Assembly: GCA_945897475.1 (NCBI GenBank)
Contig: CAMDFL010000007.1
Span: 1-50,934 of the forward strand
Direction: 5' to 3'
Length of the DNA stretch: 50,934 bases
Source: Bordetella parapertussis
GTDB lineage: Bacteria > Pseudomonadota > Gammaproteobacteria > Burkholderiales > SG8-39
Shown: one piece after another, positions 1-9,201 of the stretch
Layout: each line of letters opens with the position of its first letter
How positions within the stretch are numbered: position 1 is the first letter of the stretch
Made by a program: the position numbers and the translations under genes
The notes under the pieces: generated by a model
Told to the model about the DNA's origin: nothing
Database searches by the model: none
Seen by the model: the letters and a program-made list of their open reading frames with translations, nothing else

Positions 1-11
1 GGAATCTCTCC

Positions 12-1346
12 ATGACAAAACAGCTTCATCTCGGCGCCTTCATGCGCCCGGTCGGCATTCACACCGCCTGGTGGAGAGTTCCCGGCGCCTACCCCGATGC
101 GAACTTCAATTTGAAGCACCTGGTCAGCTTTATACAAAAACTTGAAGCCGCGTGCTTCGACGCTTTTTTCATGGCCGATCATCTGGCGGTGTTGAATATG
201 CCGGTGGAGGCCTTGCGGCGCAGCGCCACGGCGACTTCGTTTGAACCCATGACCCTGCTATCCGCCCTGGCGATGGTCACAGAGCGTATCGGCCTGGTGG
301 CCACCGGCTCGACCACGTTCGATGCGCCCTACCATGTCGCTCGCCGCTTCGCGTCGCTGGATCACATCTCCGGCGGACGCGCCGGATGGAATATCGTCAC
401 CACTTCCAACCCCGACGCGGCGCTGAATTTTGGTCTCACCGAGCATGTCGAGCATGACGAGCGCTATCGGCGGGCGGGTGAGTTCTACAAAGTGGTCACC
501 GGTCTGTGGGACAGTTGGGCCGACGACGCGTGGCTGCGCGACCAGGAGAGCGGAATCTTCTTCGATCCGGCGAAGATGCATGCCTTGAATCACAAAGGCG
601 AGCAGCTGTCGGTACGCGGGCCACTCAACATCGCGCGCCCGGTGCAGGGCTGGCCGGTGATCGTGCAGGCCGGCGCGTCTGAAGCGGGGCGGCAATTCGC
701 CGCGCAGACCGCCGAGGCAATCTTCACCAGCGCCAGAACCATCGAGGACGGGCGCAGCTTCTGCAAGGACATCAGGGCGCGCATGAAGGTCGCGGGCCGA
801 TCAAAGGATGACGTAAAGATTCTGCCCGGCGCACTGGTGATTGTCGGAAAAACCAGCGACGAAGCGCAAAGGAAGAAAGTACTTCTGGACAGCCTTGTCC
901 ACCCCGAAAGTGGAGTGCCGAATCTGTCTATTCGTTTAGGGGTCGATGCCTCGGGTTTCGACCTTGATGGCCCCTTGCCGGAAATTCCACAGTCGAACGC
1001 CAGTCAGAGCGGGCGCAACACATTGGTCAATCTTGCGCGCCGCGACAATCTCACCGTTCGGCAACTCGCGCAGATTTGCGGCAGCCACGGCGGACTGCAA
1101 CTGGTTGGCAGCGCGACCGAAGTTGCCGACATGATGCAGGAGTGGCTGGAAACCGAGGCCTCCGATGGATTCACTGTGCAGTTCCCGACTGTGCCCGCAG
1201 GCCTTGACGATTTTGTGAATCTGCTGGTGCCTGAGTTGCAGCGTCGCGGGATTTTCCGGCGTGAATATGAAGGCAGCACCCTGCGCGAGCACCTGGGACT
1301 CAAACGGCCGGAGAATCAGTTCTTTCAGCAGGGCGGCGCAGCCTGA
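12..1346 (+). CDS. NtaA/SnaA/DszA-family flavin-dependent monooxygenase
   Basis: Predicted cytosolic FMNH2-dependent monooxygenase of the bacterial luciferase-like superfamily, in the subgroup of nitrilotriacetate, pristinamycin IIA and dibenzothiophene-sulfone monooxygenases. At 444 residues it has that subgroup's usual length. The N-terminus (LHLGAFMRPVGIHTAWWR), the FFMADHLAV segment, the block around SLDHISGGRAGWNIVTTSNP and the PVIVQAGASEAGRQFAA segment are all family hallmarks. Such enzymes need a separate flavin reductase, and none is encoded nearby. The start lies 12 bases into the window, so any upstream operon partner is out of view. The substrate cannot be read from sequence; a sulfur- or nitrogen-containing organic is typical. 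The family call is firm, the substrate open. Confidence 0.9.
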   Translation: MTKQLHLGAFMRPVGIHTAWWRVPGAYPDANFNLKHLVSFIQKLEAACFDAFFMADHLAVLNMPVEALRRSATATSFEPMTLLSALAMVTERIGLVATGSTTFDAPYHVARRFASLDHISGGRAGWNIVTTSNPDAALNFGLTEHVEHDERYRRAGEFYKVVTGLWDSWADDAWLRDQESGIFFDPAKMHALNHKGEQLSVRGPLNIARPVQGWPVIVQAGASEAGRQFAAQTAEAIFTSARTIEDGRSFCKDIRARMKVAGRSKDDVKILPGALVIVGKTSDEAQRKKVLLDSLVHPESGVPNLSIRLGVDASGFDLDGPLPEIPQSNASQSGRNTLVNLARRDNLTVRQLAQICGSHGGLQLVGSATEVADMMQEWLETEASDGFTVQFPTVPAGLDDFVNLLVPELQRRGIFRREYEGSTLREHLGLKRPENQFFQQGGAA

Positions 1347-1627
1347 TTATCATCGATAATTTATACCATTTTTAAGATGTAAATTTTACGTATAAACAGA
1401 ACAGAAGATGACTTCCATATAACAATGTTTGGAGTGATCCGCGAGGCCGGTATTCGGGCGGAGTAGGCGATTCGCCGCGCTTGCAATCATGCATTCGGCG
1501 GGACGCTACTCCGCCTTGATCGCGAGCTTCTTAATCAGTTCGCCCCAGTAAGCGTAATCGCTCTGCGCCGGTGAAGTCATTCTGGCGGGCGCGCCAAAAG
1601 TGCCTGACCGTATCGGATATTCGCGGT
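1347..1627. other. Intergenic region between convergent genes
   Basis: About 280 bases between the monooxygenase and the convergently transcribed DsrE gene. A short AT-rich inverted repeat (ATTATC-ATC-GATAAT) follows the monooxygenase stop and could help end transcription, but it lacks a clear U-run. Nothing else is recognisable. Confidence 0.4.
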
Positions 1628-2092
1628 TCAGGGCCGAATGTAGGACCAGCCCAATTGTTGCTTTTGCATGAGTTCGACCACGCCAGCCTTGACGTAGCCG
1701 ATTCTGGGCAGCATGTCGTCGCGGGCGAGTTTCTGATTGCTCATGGTGTTCTCGCAGGCCACGATTTGTAAGCCCGTGGACATGGCCTCGCCGATACGAT
1801 TGCCGACGGGTGAATCCATTTTCAACATTCCGATGCCAGGCCCGTAGGCAACGATTTCGATTTCGACATTTTTCTCGCCCAGATCCTGCTGTACGTTGCG
1901 GGCGTTGTTGAGGGTGAGGTTCCATTTGACCGGATCGTTGTCGCTGACCTGGAAAATTACTTTATGCTTCTTCACTTGCTGCGCCGGTGACTGGCGTTTC
2001 GCGGCAGGCGCATCCGCGGCGCCGGCCCATTGCACCATGCCAAGCATGGTAAGTGACGCGAATAAAACGCTTAAAACGATGCTCTTTAACAT
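1628..2092 (-). CDS. Exported DsrE-family protein
   Basis: A 154-residue protein with a cleavable signal peptide (hydrophobic residues about 5-20, likely cleavage after AGA near residue 25), followed by a DsrE/DsrF-like fold (KVIFQVSDNDPVKWNLTLNN, then VEIEIVAYGPGIGML). Cytosolic DsrE proteins carry sulfur on a conserved cysteine. Here a single mature cysteine lies at residue 113 (IVACENTM), in the equivalent position. The start is supported by AAGGAG six bases upstream. It is the last gene of a minus-strand operon with two YeeE/YedE membrane proteins, which suggests a periplasmic role in handling sulfur compounds. The family is clear; the sulfur-carrier role is inferred. Confidence 0.85.
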   Translation of the reverse strand: MLKSIVLSVLFASLTMLGMVQWAGAADAPAAKRQSPAQQVKKHKVIFQVSDNDPVKWNLTLNNARNVQQDLGEKNVEIEIVAYGPGIGMLKMDSPVGNRIGEAMSTGLQIVACENTMSNQKLARDDMLPRIGYVKAGVVELMQKQQLGWSYIRP

Positions 2093-2140
2093 TGATTACT
2101 CCTTATCACTACGTCGGAATCATTGTCGAACCGGCAGGAC

Positions 2141-2584
2141 TTATCGCAATTCTGCATGCGAATGAAGGTGTTGAACGCGTTGCGCGGCAAACATACCGAT
2201 GGACATCGCGATCACAAATAAAATCGCCGACGACGACCCGCCACTCAAGGCGGTAAAGGCGGGACCGGGGCAGAATCCCGCCAAACCCCAACCAATGCCG
2301 AATATCGCCGGCCCGATAAGGATGCGGCTATCGATATCCTTGGCTGTGGGAAGGTGAAACCTATCGCCCATGATCGGTTTAGGGCGCGAGAGAACCAGGC
2401 GGAAGCCGATAAATGCCACCACGATCGCGCCAAGCATGACAAACGCCAAACTGGGATCCCAGGCACCCGCCAGATCGAGGAAGTTCTGCACCTTGGCCGG
2501 ATTGGACATGCCGGCGATCACCAGCCCCAGCCCGAATATCGAACCAATGATGAATTGCACCAGTACGCTTATTGACGATCTCAT
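2141..2584 (-). CDS. YeeE/YedE-type membrane protein, second half (DUF6691-like)
   Basis: A 147-residue inner-membrane protein with about four hydrophobic helices and the GWGLAGFCPGPAF motif typical of the C-terminal half of YeeE/YedE (TsuA-like) transporters. That family is proposed to bring thiosulfate or other small sulfur species into the cell using conserved cysteines. The chosen start (MRSSISVLVQ) overlaps the upstream partner's stop as ATGA, which indicates translational coupling; the reading frame could extend upstream but would then overlap the partner by over 100 bases. It works as a pair with the protein encoded just before it. Confidence 0.88.
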   Translation of the reverse strand: MRSSISVLVQFIIGSIFGLGLVIAGMSNPAKVQNFLDLAGAWDPSLAFVMLGAIVVAFIGFRLVLSRPKPIMGDRFHLPTAKDIDSRILIGPAIFGIGWGLAGFCPGPAFTALSGGSSSAILFVIAMSIGMFAAQRVQHLHSHAELR

Positions 2585-3003
2585 AACCAATGCCTCGCCA
2601 CATATACAGTCACGAACGCGGCGCCCATGAATACCAGTGTGGCCACCAAAGAGCGTAGAGATAAGCGCGAGAGACCGCACACACCATGACCCGAAGTGCA
2701 TCCATTGCCCCAGACCGAACCAAATCCCACCAGGAGTCCCGCCACCACCAGCACACCGGCGCTCGCCTCGATGGTCTGCGCTGCGGCATTTCCGGTCGTG
2801 AGCTTGAACATAATCGGCGCCACAACAAGACCCAGGACGAACGCCAGGCGCCCGCGGCGTTCACCATCTTTTTGGAGCAGACGCACCGCAATCCCGCTGA
2901 CGCCGGCAATGCGCCCCTGAAACAGCATCAGCAGCACAGCGCTTGCGCCGATGAGACCGCCGCCGATTAGCGAGGCGACAGGTGTGAATTCGGTTGAGAT
3001 CAT
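2581..3003 (-). CDS. YeeE/YedE-type membrane protein, first half
   Basis: A 140-residue, largely hydrophobic protein carrying GNGCTSGHGVCGLSRLS, the signature of the N-terminal half of YeeE/YedE sulfur-compound transporters, with both conserved cysteines present. It opens a three-gene operon, followed by its second half (4-base ATGA overlap) and an exported DsrE protein. An AAGGT ribosome site precedes the start. This two-polypeptide arrangement is common in proteobacteria and often occurs with sulfur-oxidation or sulfur-scavenging genes. The transported substrate is not shown by the sequence. Confidence 0.9.
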   Translation of the reverse strand: MISTEFTPVASLIGGGLIGASAVLLMLFQGRIAGVSGIAVRLLQKDGERRGRLAFVLGLVVAPIMFKLTTGNAAAQTIEASAGVLVVAGLLVGFGSVWGNGCTSGHGVCGLSRLSLRSLVATLVFMGAAFVTVYVARHWL

Positions 3004-3085
3004 AGGAACTTACCTTTCTATTTTGCGGGTTCGCGCCGATTACTGGTGGTTTGGCGCGCCGGGGCTCTTCATGGTCAATCCCAAT

Positions 3086-6000
3086 TCACCTCTGCATCGC
3101 CTGCCACATTTTTTGCAGCCGCTTTACCGACACCGGAACCGGCGTTTTCAATTCCTGCGCAAACAGCTGCACCCGCAATTCCTCCAGCAGCCAGCGGAAC
3201 TGGTCGAGCTGGCCATCGGGCGCGGCGCCGGCTTTCTGCTGTTTGAGAGCTTCCCGGTGCCACGCGGTTTGGACACTCGCCAGTTCGGCCATGGTGCGTC
3301 CATCGCGTGTCGCACCTTCCTGACCAGCGACACGCATCTTTTCCAGGCGCAGGCCGGCGGCTTTCAGGTAACGCGGAAAATGCTGCAGACGCTCGTAGGG
3401 CGTGGCGGAAATGAAGCCCTTGGCCAACAACCGGCCCACCGACTCTTCGATATCGCGACAAGCAGCCGGATACCCCTTGGCAGCTGCGGTAAGCTTTTTC
3501 TGCAACGCCTGATACTCGGACAACATGACGCCGGCCAGGCGTGCAATTTCCTGTGCGATCAGTGTTACCCGCGAGCGGCCCTCGTCGCGGCGACGCTCGA
3601 ATTCGGCGCGAGTGCGCGGCCAGGGTTCGGCTAGACAGGCTCGGTCAAACGCCGCCTCCAACAACTGTGATCGAAGGTGCGCGGCATCGCCTAGCGGCGC
3701 GTATTGCAAGGCCAATGACTGCAGGCCAGGCAGGTTTTTTTCGATGAATTTGGCCTGCTCCTTCAGTTGCAGCATGAACAAACGCCGCAGGCCCGCGCGA
3801 TGCAGCGCCCTGGCACGTTCGGCGGAATCGAGAACTTCCAAGTCCACGCTCATGCCACGGTCCACCAGCGCCGGATAGCCAACCAGGGTTTGCGAGCCGC
3901 GATGGATTTCCATGACCTCATCCAGATCGCCCAGGGTCCAGTCGGTGAGGCCCGCTTGCGCGATTTCGCTCGCGGCTAACTCCGAGAATTGCTGTTCGGC
4001 CTGCTCGCCAAGTTCCGCACGCAATTGCGCCAAATTGCGCCCCATCGCGAGTTGGCGGCCATGCTCGTCGACCACCAGGTAATTCATGGAAAGGTGCGCG
4101 GGCAGCGCCTCATAGCGAAAGCCATCGCCTGGTACCTCCAGGTTCAGCTCGCGACGAGCATAACGTGCGATGGCCTCCGCCAGGCTCGCCACGGCACCAC
4201 TGCCCGACGCCGGCGCCGGCCGCTCCTGTGCAACAAACCCCTCGGCGAACTCCGGCAATGTGCCCAATTTATGACGCAGACGCTGCGGAAGAGATTTTCC
4301 GAGCTGAATCACCTTTTCGCGACGCATGCCGGGCACCAGCCAATCGGCAAACGCGGCATTGATCTGGTTCAAGGCCACCAGCGGAACGCTCAGCGTTACG
4401 CCATCTCGCGGCGAGCCTGGCTCATGCAGGTATTCCAGCGCGAAGCTGCGGCCCGACATTTCCATGACATGTGGAAACTGCTCGGTGGTGATTCCTGCCG
4501 CCTCGTGGCGCATCAGGTCTTCGCGTTTGAGGAACAGCAATTTCGGGTCTTTGGTCTCAATCTCACGCCGCCACTCATCGAACGCCGGCCCATTCGTAAT
4601 TTCGGGGGGAATCAGGCTGTCATAGAACGCGTAGACCAGATGGTCATCCACCAGCACATCGGGTCGGCGCGATTTGTGTTCGAGCGCTTCAATGTCTTCC
4701 CCGAGTTTTCGGTTGTGAAGAAAAAACGGCGCGCGAGACTCGTAATCCCCTTCAACCAGGGCCTGACGGATAAAAATATCGCGGGACAGCTTGGGGTCGA
4801 TAGGACCGTAATGCACTCTGCGGTTGATATACACCGGCAAGCCATACAGCGTGCCTCGCTCAAACGCGGCCACGTGCGCGGGCTTTTTTTCCCAGTGCGG
4901 ATCGGCCTGCGTGCGTTTGATCAGATGAGCTCCTATGGTCTCAAGCCATAACGGATCGATGGTGGCGACGCAGCGCGCATACAGACGCGTGGTTTCCGCC
5001 AGTTCGGCGGCCATGATCCAGCGCCCGGCTTTTTTTGCCACGCCCGATCCCGGATGCACCCAGAACTTGATCGCACGCGCACCCATGAAACTGCCTTCGT
5101 CGGTCTTCATGCCAACGTTGCCCAGCAGCCCTGTCATCAATGCGCGGTGCAGCGGCGCGTAGGCTTGCGCGGGGTCGGCGACCGGGTTGATGACTGCGTC
5201 CGCCACCTTCCAACCCATCTCCGACACCAACTCCTTCAACTGCGAATGCACATCGCGCCACTCGCGCATACGAATATGCGAGAGGAAATGCGCCTGGCAC
5301 TCATCGCGCAGTTTGCGATTCGATTTCTTGTGTGTAAGCAACTCATCGAAAAACTGCCATAGCTTCAGATAGGAAATAAAATCTGATTTCTCATGATCGA
5401 AGCGTTTTTGCGCCATGTCAGCGGCCTGAGCTCGATCCATAGGGCGCTCGCGCGGATCCTGTACCGACAGAGCGGCGGCGATCACCAACACTTCGGCGAG
5501 ACTACCCTCGGCCTTCGCGGCAAGCACCATGCGCCCGATACGCGGATCGAGGGGCAGGCGCGCCAACTGCCTTCCGATTTCAGTGAGAAACTGGTCTTCA
5601 TCCAGCGCGCCCAACTCTTGCAACAATGCATAGCCATCGGCGATCGCCTTGGGCGCGGGCGGATCGATGAAAGGAAACTCTTCGATTTCCGCCAGACCCA
5701 GCGACTTCATTCGCAGTATCACCGACGCGAGCGAGGATCGCAGCACCTCCGGATCGGTGAAATCGGAACGCCGCTTAAAACCCTCCTCATCGTACAAGCG
5801 GATGCAGATTCCGCTTGCCACCCGTCCGCAACGCCCGGCGCGTTGCTGGGCAGCCGCCTGGGAAATTTTCTCTACGCGAAGTTGCTCGACCTTATTACGA
5901 TAGCTATAGCGTTTTACCCGCGCCAGGCCTGAATCAATCACATAACGGATGCCAGGCACTGTGAGCGAGGTTTCCGCAACGTTGGTGGCGAGCACGATGC

Positions 6001-6907
6001 GCTGCCCGCCATGCGGCTTGAAAACCCTCTCCTGATCCGCCGCTGACAGCCGCGCGAACAGCGGCAGAATCTCGCGGGCCTTCTCACCGGGCGGTGGATG
6101 GAGCTTGCGCAAAGCCTCGGCCGCCTCGCGTATCTCGCGCTCACCGGGCAGGAACACCAACACATCGCCCGGGCCGCTGCGCGCCGTCTCCTCCACGGCT
6201 TGGGTAATCGCATCGTTTAAATCAAAGTCCTCGTTTTTCTCTTCATCGAAGGGACGGTAACGCACCTCCACCGCAAACATGCGCCCGGTGACTTCGATCA
6301 CCGGGGCATTATTGAAATGCCGAGAGAAGCGATCCGCATCAATGGTGGCAGAGGTAATGATGAGCTTCAGGTCGGGGCGCGCGCCGCCCAAGATCAAAGT
6401 TTTCAGATATCCCATCAGGAAGTCGATGTTGAGGCTGCGCTCATGCGCCTCATCGAGAATGATGGTGTCGTACTGGGTTAGATTCGGATCGCCCTGGGTT
6501 TCCGCGAGCAGGATGCCATCGGTCATCAGCTTCACGTAGGAACGTGGGCTCACCTGGTCGGTGAAGCGGATCTTGTAGCCCACCACGCCGCCAAGCTCGG
6601 ACTTGAGTTCCTGCGCAATACGCGAAGCCGTGGAACGCGCGGCGATGCGCCGTGGCTGGGTGTGGCCAATCAATCCCTCAACGCCACGCCCGAGTTCAAG
6701 ACAGATTTTCGGCAACTGCGTGGTCTTTCCCGAGCCAGTCTCGCCGCAGACGATGACGATCTGGTTATCGAGGATTGCCTGTGCAATTTCGCCTCGCCGC
6801 GCGCTGACCGGCAGATCCTCGGGGAACTCCGGCCGTGGCAAGGCGGCACGGCGAGCCGCTATGACTTCAGGGGAGAAACGGCTTGTGCGTCTGATAGGAC
6901 TGGACAT
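3086..6907 (-). CDS. hrpA: ATP-dependent RNA helicase HrpA (DEAH box)
   Basis: A 1273-residue DEAH-box helicase, close to the ~1300 residues of Escherichia coli HrpA. Walker A GETGSGKT lies at about residues 55-62, followed by DEAH, the SATIDA motif III, and QRAGRCGR (motif VI). After the two RecA-like domains come the helicase-associated, OB-fold and long C-terminal (DUF3418) regions typical of HrpA. HrpA resolves stalled or collided ribosomes on mRNA. The start MSSPIRRTSR is the usual N-terminus, but no good ribosome site precedes it. Instead the start-codon region is tandemly duplicated (44-bp unit). The gene is monocistronic, 83 bases from the sulfur operon. Confidence 0.97.
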   Translation of the reverse strand: MSSPIRRTSRFSPEVIAARRAALPRPEFPEDLPVSARRGEIAQAILDNQIVIVCGETGSGKTTQLPKICLELGRGVEGLIGHTQPRRIAARSTASRIAQELKSELGGVVGYKIRFTDQVSPRSYVKLMTDGILLAETQGDPNLTQYDTIILDEAHERSLNIDFLMGYLKTLILGGARPDLKLIITSATIDADRFSRHFNNAPVIEVTGRMFAVEVRYRPFDEEKNEDFDLNDAITQAVEETARSGPGDVLVFLPGEREIREAAEALRKLHPPPGEKAREILPLFARLSAADQERVFKPHGGQRIVLATNVAETSLTVPGIRYVIDSGLARVKRYSYRNKVEQLRVEKISQAAAQQRAGRCGRVASGICIRLYDEEGFKRRSDFTDPEVLRSSLASVILRMKSLGLAEIEEFPFIDPPAPKAIADGYALLQELGALDEDQFLTEIGRQLARLPLDPRIGRMVLAAKAEGSLAEVLVIAAALSVQDPRERPMDRAQAADMAQKRFDHEKSDFISYLKLWQFFDELLTHKKSNRKLRDECQAHFLSHIRMREWRDVHSQLKELVSEMGWKVADAVINPVADPAQAYAPLHRALMTGLLGNVGMKTDEGSFMGARAIKFWVHPGSGVAKKAGRWIMAAELAETTRLYARCVATIDPLWLETIGAHLIKRTQADPHWEKKPAHVAAFERGTLYGLPVYINRRVHYGPIDPKLSRDIFIRQALVEGDYESRAPFFLHNRKLGEDIEALEHKSRRPDVLVDDHLVYAFYDSLIPPEITNGPAFDEWRREIETKDPKLLFLKREDLMRHEAAGITTEQFPHVMEMSGRSFALEYLHEPGSPRDGVTLSVPLVALNQINAAFADWLVPGMRREKVIQLGKSLPQRLRHKLGTLPEFAEGFVAQERPAPASGSGAVASLAEAIARYARRELNLEVPGDGFRYEALPAHLSMNYLVVDEHGRQLAMGRNLAQLRAELGEQAEQQFSELAASEIAQAGLTDWTLGDLDEVMEIHRGSQTLVGYPALVDRGMSVDLEVLDSAERARALHRAGLRRLFMLQLKEQAKFIEKNLPGLQSLALQYAPLGDAAHLRSQLLEAAFDRACLAEPWPRTRAEFERRRDEGRSRVTLIAQEIARLAGVMLSEYQALQKKLTAAAKGYPAACRDIEESVGRLLAKGFISATPYERLQHFPRYLKAAGLRLEKMRVAGQEGATRDGRTMAELASVQTAWHREALKQQKAGAAPDGQLDQFRWLLEELRVQLFAQELKTPVPVSVKRLQKMWQAMQR

Positions 6908-6992
6908 GGTGGCTGACTATTGCAGGCGCGAAGTCTGGTGGGAGTGAACATGGTGGCGGACTATTGCAGGAGCAAAGCCTGGCAGACGCGAA
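6905..6992. repeat. 44-bp tandem duplication over the hrpA start
   Basis: Two adjacent copies (6905-6948 and 6949-6992) share long identical stretches such as GACTATTGCAGG and begin at the hrpA start codon (CATGGTGG on the plus strand). The second copy carries its own ATG, but 44 is not a multiple of three, so it is out of frame with hrpA. Confidence 0.85.
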
Positions 6993-7070
6993 GTTTAACA
7001 GGGCGACCCTGCGCGTCCCAGCCAAGCGTGCAACAATTACCTGGTCAATCTAACAATGAGGAGTGGCGCC

Positions 7071-8054
7071 ATGATTCAAGGACTCGCGAGAACGACCGTA
7101 ATTGCGGCCGCGTTAGCATTGCCCATGGCGCCGCTGCAGGCCCAAACCTATCCCACCAAGCAGATTTCGCTGATTGTCCCCCTGGCACCCGGAACCGGAA
7201 TGGACGTGATCGCGCGCGCCTACGGCGAGAAACTCTCTCAAAGTCTCGGACGTCCTATCATCGTTGAGAACAAGCCTGGGGCTTCGCAGATCATCGGGGT
7301 CAATGCGCTGCTGGCTGCGCCGGCCGATGGTCACACCCTGCTCGTAGCCACCAGCGGCCCCATGGCAATCAACCCCAGTTTTTACAAAAAACTGCCCTAC
7401 GACTATAAGACGGACTTCATTCCGCTGTCGCTCTACCTGAAATCGCCTTTCATCCTGGTGGTGAATTCCCAGCTGCCGGCGAAGACCGCGCTTGAATTTA
7501 TTCAGTACGCGAAGGAGCGACCCGGCAAGTTGAGCTACAGCTCCGCAAATATTGGTTCCGCGCCGCAACTGGCCGGCGCGATGCTCAACCTGCGCTTCGG
7601 CCTGGATATCCTGAATGTTCCCTACAAAGACACGCCGCAATCGATTGCCGATATCGCCTCTGGCCTGGTGCAGATGGCATTCGCGGAAGCCGGCGCATCG
7701 CAGGCATTCATCAAGGACGGGCGCATCCGCGCGCTGGCTGTGTCTTCACAGGTACGCCTGGGAACCCTGCCCGATGTGCCGCCACTCGCGGAGGCCGCCA
7801 ACGCGCCCGACTTTGAAGCAGTGTCCTGGCATGCTTTATTCGCCAAGGCCGGCACGCCCCAGCCGATTGTCGCGCGCCTGCACAACGAGATGAAACGCGT
7901 GATGAGTGAACAGGACATCGTGCAGCGCCTGCGCGGCATCGGTCTGATACCGGTGGACTCACCGTCGGTGGAAGGCATACAAAAATACATTATTGACGAG
8001 GAACTCAAATGGGGCGGCCTGGTCAGGAAGCTGGGATTGGCAGCCTCGCAGTAA
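7071..8054 (+). CDS. Bug/TctC-family solute receptor 1
   Basis: A 327-residue periplasmic receptor of the tripartite tricarboxylate transporter family. It has a Sec signal peptide ending near LQAQ, a mature start YPTKQISLIVP, the ENKPGASQIIG ligand-loop segment, and VPYKDTPQSIADI. These proteins bind carboxylic acids in the periplasm for TctA/TctB symporters, which are not encoded here. The start at 7071 is chosen because GAGGAG lies seven bases upstream; an in-frame upstream ATG has no such site. The next gene is a D-2-hydroxyacid dehydrogenase 38 bases downstream, so the pair may be co-transcribed and the ligand could be a 2-hydroxy or 2-keto acid (inference). Confidence 0.93.
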   Translation: MIQGLARTTVIAAALALPMAPLQAQTYPTKQISLIVPLAPGTGMDVIARAYGEKLSQSLGRPIIVENKPGASQIIGVNALLAAPADGHTLLVATSGPMAINPSFYKKLPYDYKTDFIPLSLYLKSPFILVVNSQLPAKTALEFIQYAKERPGKLSYSSANIGSAPQLAGAMLNLRFGLDILNVPYKDTPQSIADIASGLVQMAFAEAGASQAFIKDGRIRALAVSSQVRLGTLPDVPPLAEAANAPDFEAVSWHALFAKAGTPQPIVARLHNEMKRVMSEQDIVQRLRGIGLIPVDSPSVEGIQKYIIDEELKWGGLVRKLGLAASQ

Positions 8055-8092
8055 ATATCAACATGATTCAAACAAAAAAGAGATCAGATCCA

Positions 8093-9109
8093 ATGCCAAA
8101 ACTCGCCATCATCCTCGGGCCGGACAGCGATGCCCTGCGCCAGCGGCTTGCCGATATGAGCAAGATCGCCATGCAACTAGGCGGCGCGGTGCAATTCAAG
8201 ACTGTAGATACCCATCAGACGGTGGAGGAGATGGCGAAACAATGCGAGGGTGCGATCGCATTGCACCCCGCCGTCTACCGGCAAATGACGCCGGAACAGA
8301 TTACCGATCTGGTTAAACGGGTTCCGAGCATCAAACTTATTCAAACCGCGAGCGCCGGCACCGACCTTTATCAAAAGGTGCTTCTCGACAAGATGGGCGT
8401 TCCAGTCTGCAATAACGGCGGCGCCAATGCGGTGGCGGTTGCCGAGCACGCCATCGCGTTTATGGTGAGCATCTACCACAGGCTCGATCAGCAGATGGAC
8501 AGCGTGAGAGCCGGCACCTGGCAGGCGCCTATCGTCGCGCAGGCCGAGGAAGACTTTCATACCCTGGTGGGCAAGCGCGTGGGCATCGTAGGCTTGGGGC
8601 GCATCGGTTCGCGCGTCGCGAAACGCCTTCAAGGCTGGGAATGCGAGGTGGTGTATCACGATATCGCGGAATTCACCCACGAGTACGTGTCAGCGGCGCG
8701 CACCGAGCGCGTCGATTTTCACCAACTGCTTCGCACCTGCGACGTGGTGACTGTGCATGTGCCGCTGGAACCCACCACGAAACACATGATGTCCGACAAG
8801 GAATTCTCCATGATGAAAGCCTCGGCCATCTTCATCAATACCTGCCGCGGGCCGGTGGTGGACGAGGCCGCGTTGGCGCGGGCGCTGGAAAAAAGGACCA
8901 TTTACGGCGCGGCCATCGACGTCACCGAGGTCGAACCCATCCCAATGGATAGCCCATTATTGAAATTGAAAAATATCATTATCACTCCGCACTTGGCCAC
9001 TCGCGCCATAGAATCAACGGAAAATGCGAAGCGATTCGTGGTCGAAAATATCTCGCGCCTGGCGCGCGGAGAGAAGCTTGAATCCATCGTCAATCCGGTG
9101 GAGATGTAG
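8093..9109 (+). CDS. D-2-hydroxyacid dehydrogenase (NAD-binding)
   Basis: A 338-residue member of the D-isomer-specific 2-hydroxyacid dehydrogenase family. It has the substrate-domain ASAGTD segment, the NAD-binding GLGRIGSRVAKRL fold, NTCRGPVVDEAAL, and the catalytic-histidine region IITPHLATRA. It interconverts a 2-keto acid and a D-2-hydroxyacid; the exact acid is unknown. The start at 8093 (MPKLAIILGPD) is preferred because it begins at the conserved fold and has AAGAG about ten bases upstream; ATG at 8063 is possible. It lies between two solute-receptor genes on the same strand, consistent with a small organic-acid uptake and oxidation cluster. Confidence 0.9.
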   Translation: MPKLAIILGPDSDALRQRLADMSKIAMQLGGAVQFKTVDTHQTVEEMAKQCEGAIALHPAVYRQMTPEQITDLVKRVPSIKLIQTASAGTDLYQKVLLDKMGVPVCNNGGANAVAVAEHAIAFMVSIYHRLDQQMDSVRAGTWQAPIVAQAEEDFHTLVGKRVGIVGLGRIGSRVAKRLQGWECEVVYHDIAEFTHEYVSAARTERVDFHQLLRTCDVVTVHVPLEPTTKHMMSDKEFSMMKASAIFINTCRGPVVDEAALARALEKRTIYGAAIDVTEVEPIPMDSPLLKLKNIIITPHLATRAIESTENAKRFVVENISRLARGEKLESIVNPVEM

Positions 9110-9201
9110 CAAGACAAAATGTAGCTTGAAATACGAGCGCGTGGTGGCCAGGACCAAAACGCGCATCATCGACAACTGAAACCAGAACGGGGAGAATGAA
9201 T

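Noticed and set aside
1506..1925. 139-codon minus-strand frame overlapping the DsrE gene
   Set aside because: The DsrE frame has a ribosome site, signal peptide and family motifs; the overlapping frame has none.
3989..4951. A 320-codon plus-strand frame opposite hrpA
   Set aside because: It is antisense to conserved HrpA sequence and shows no family motif; long GC-rich genes commonly produce such frames.
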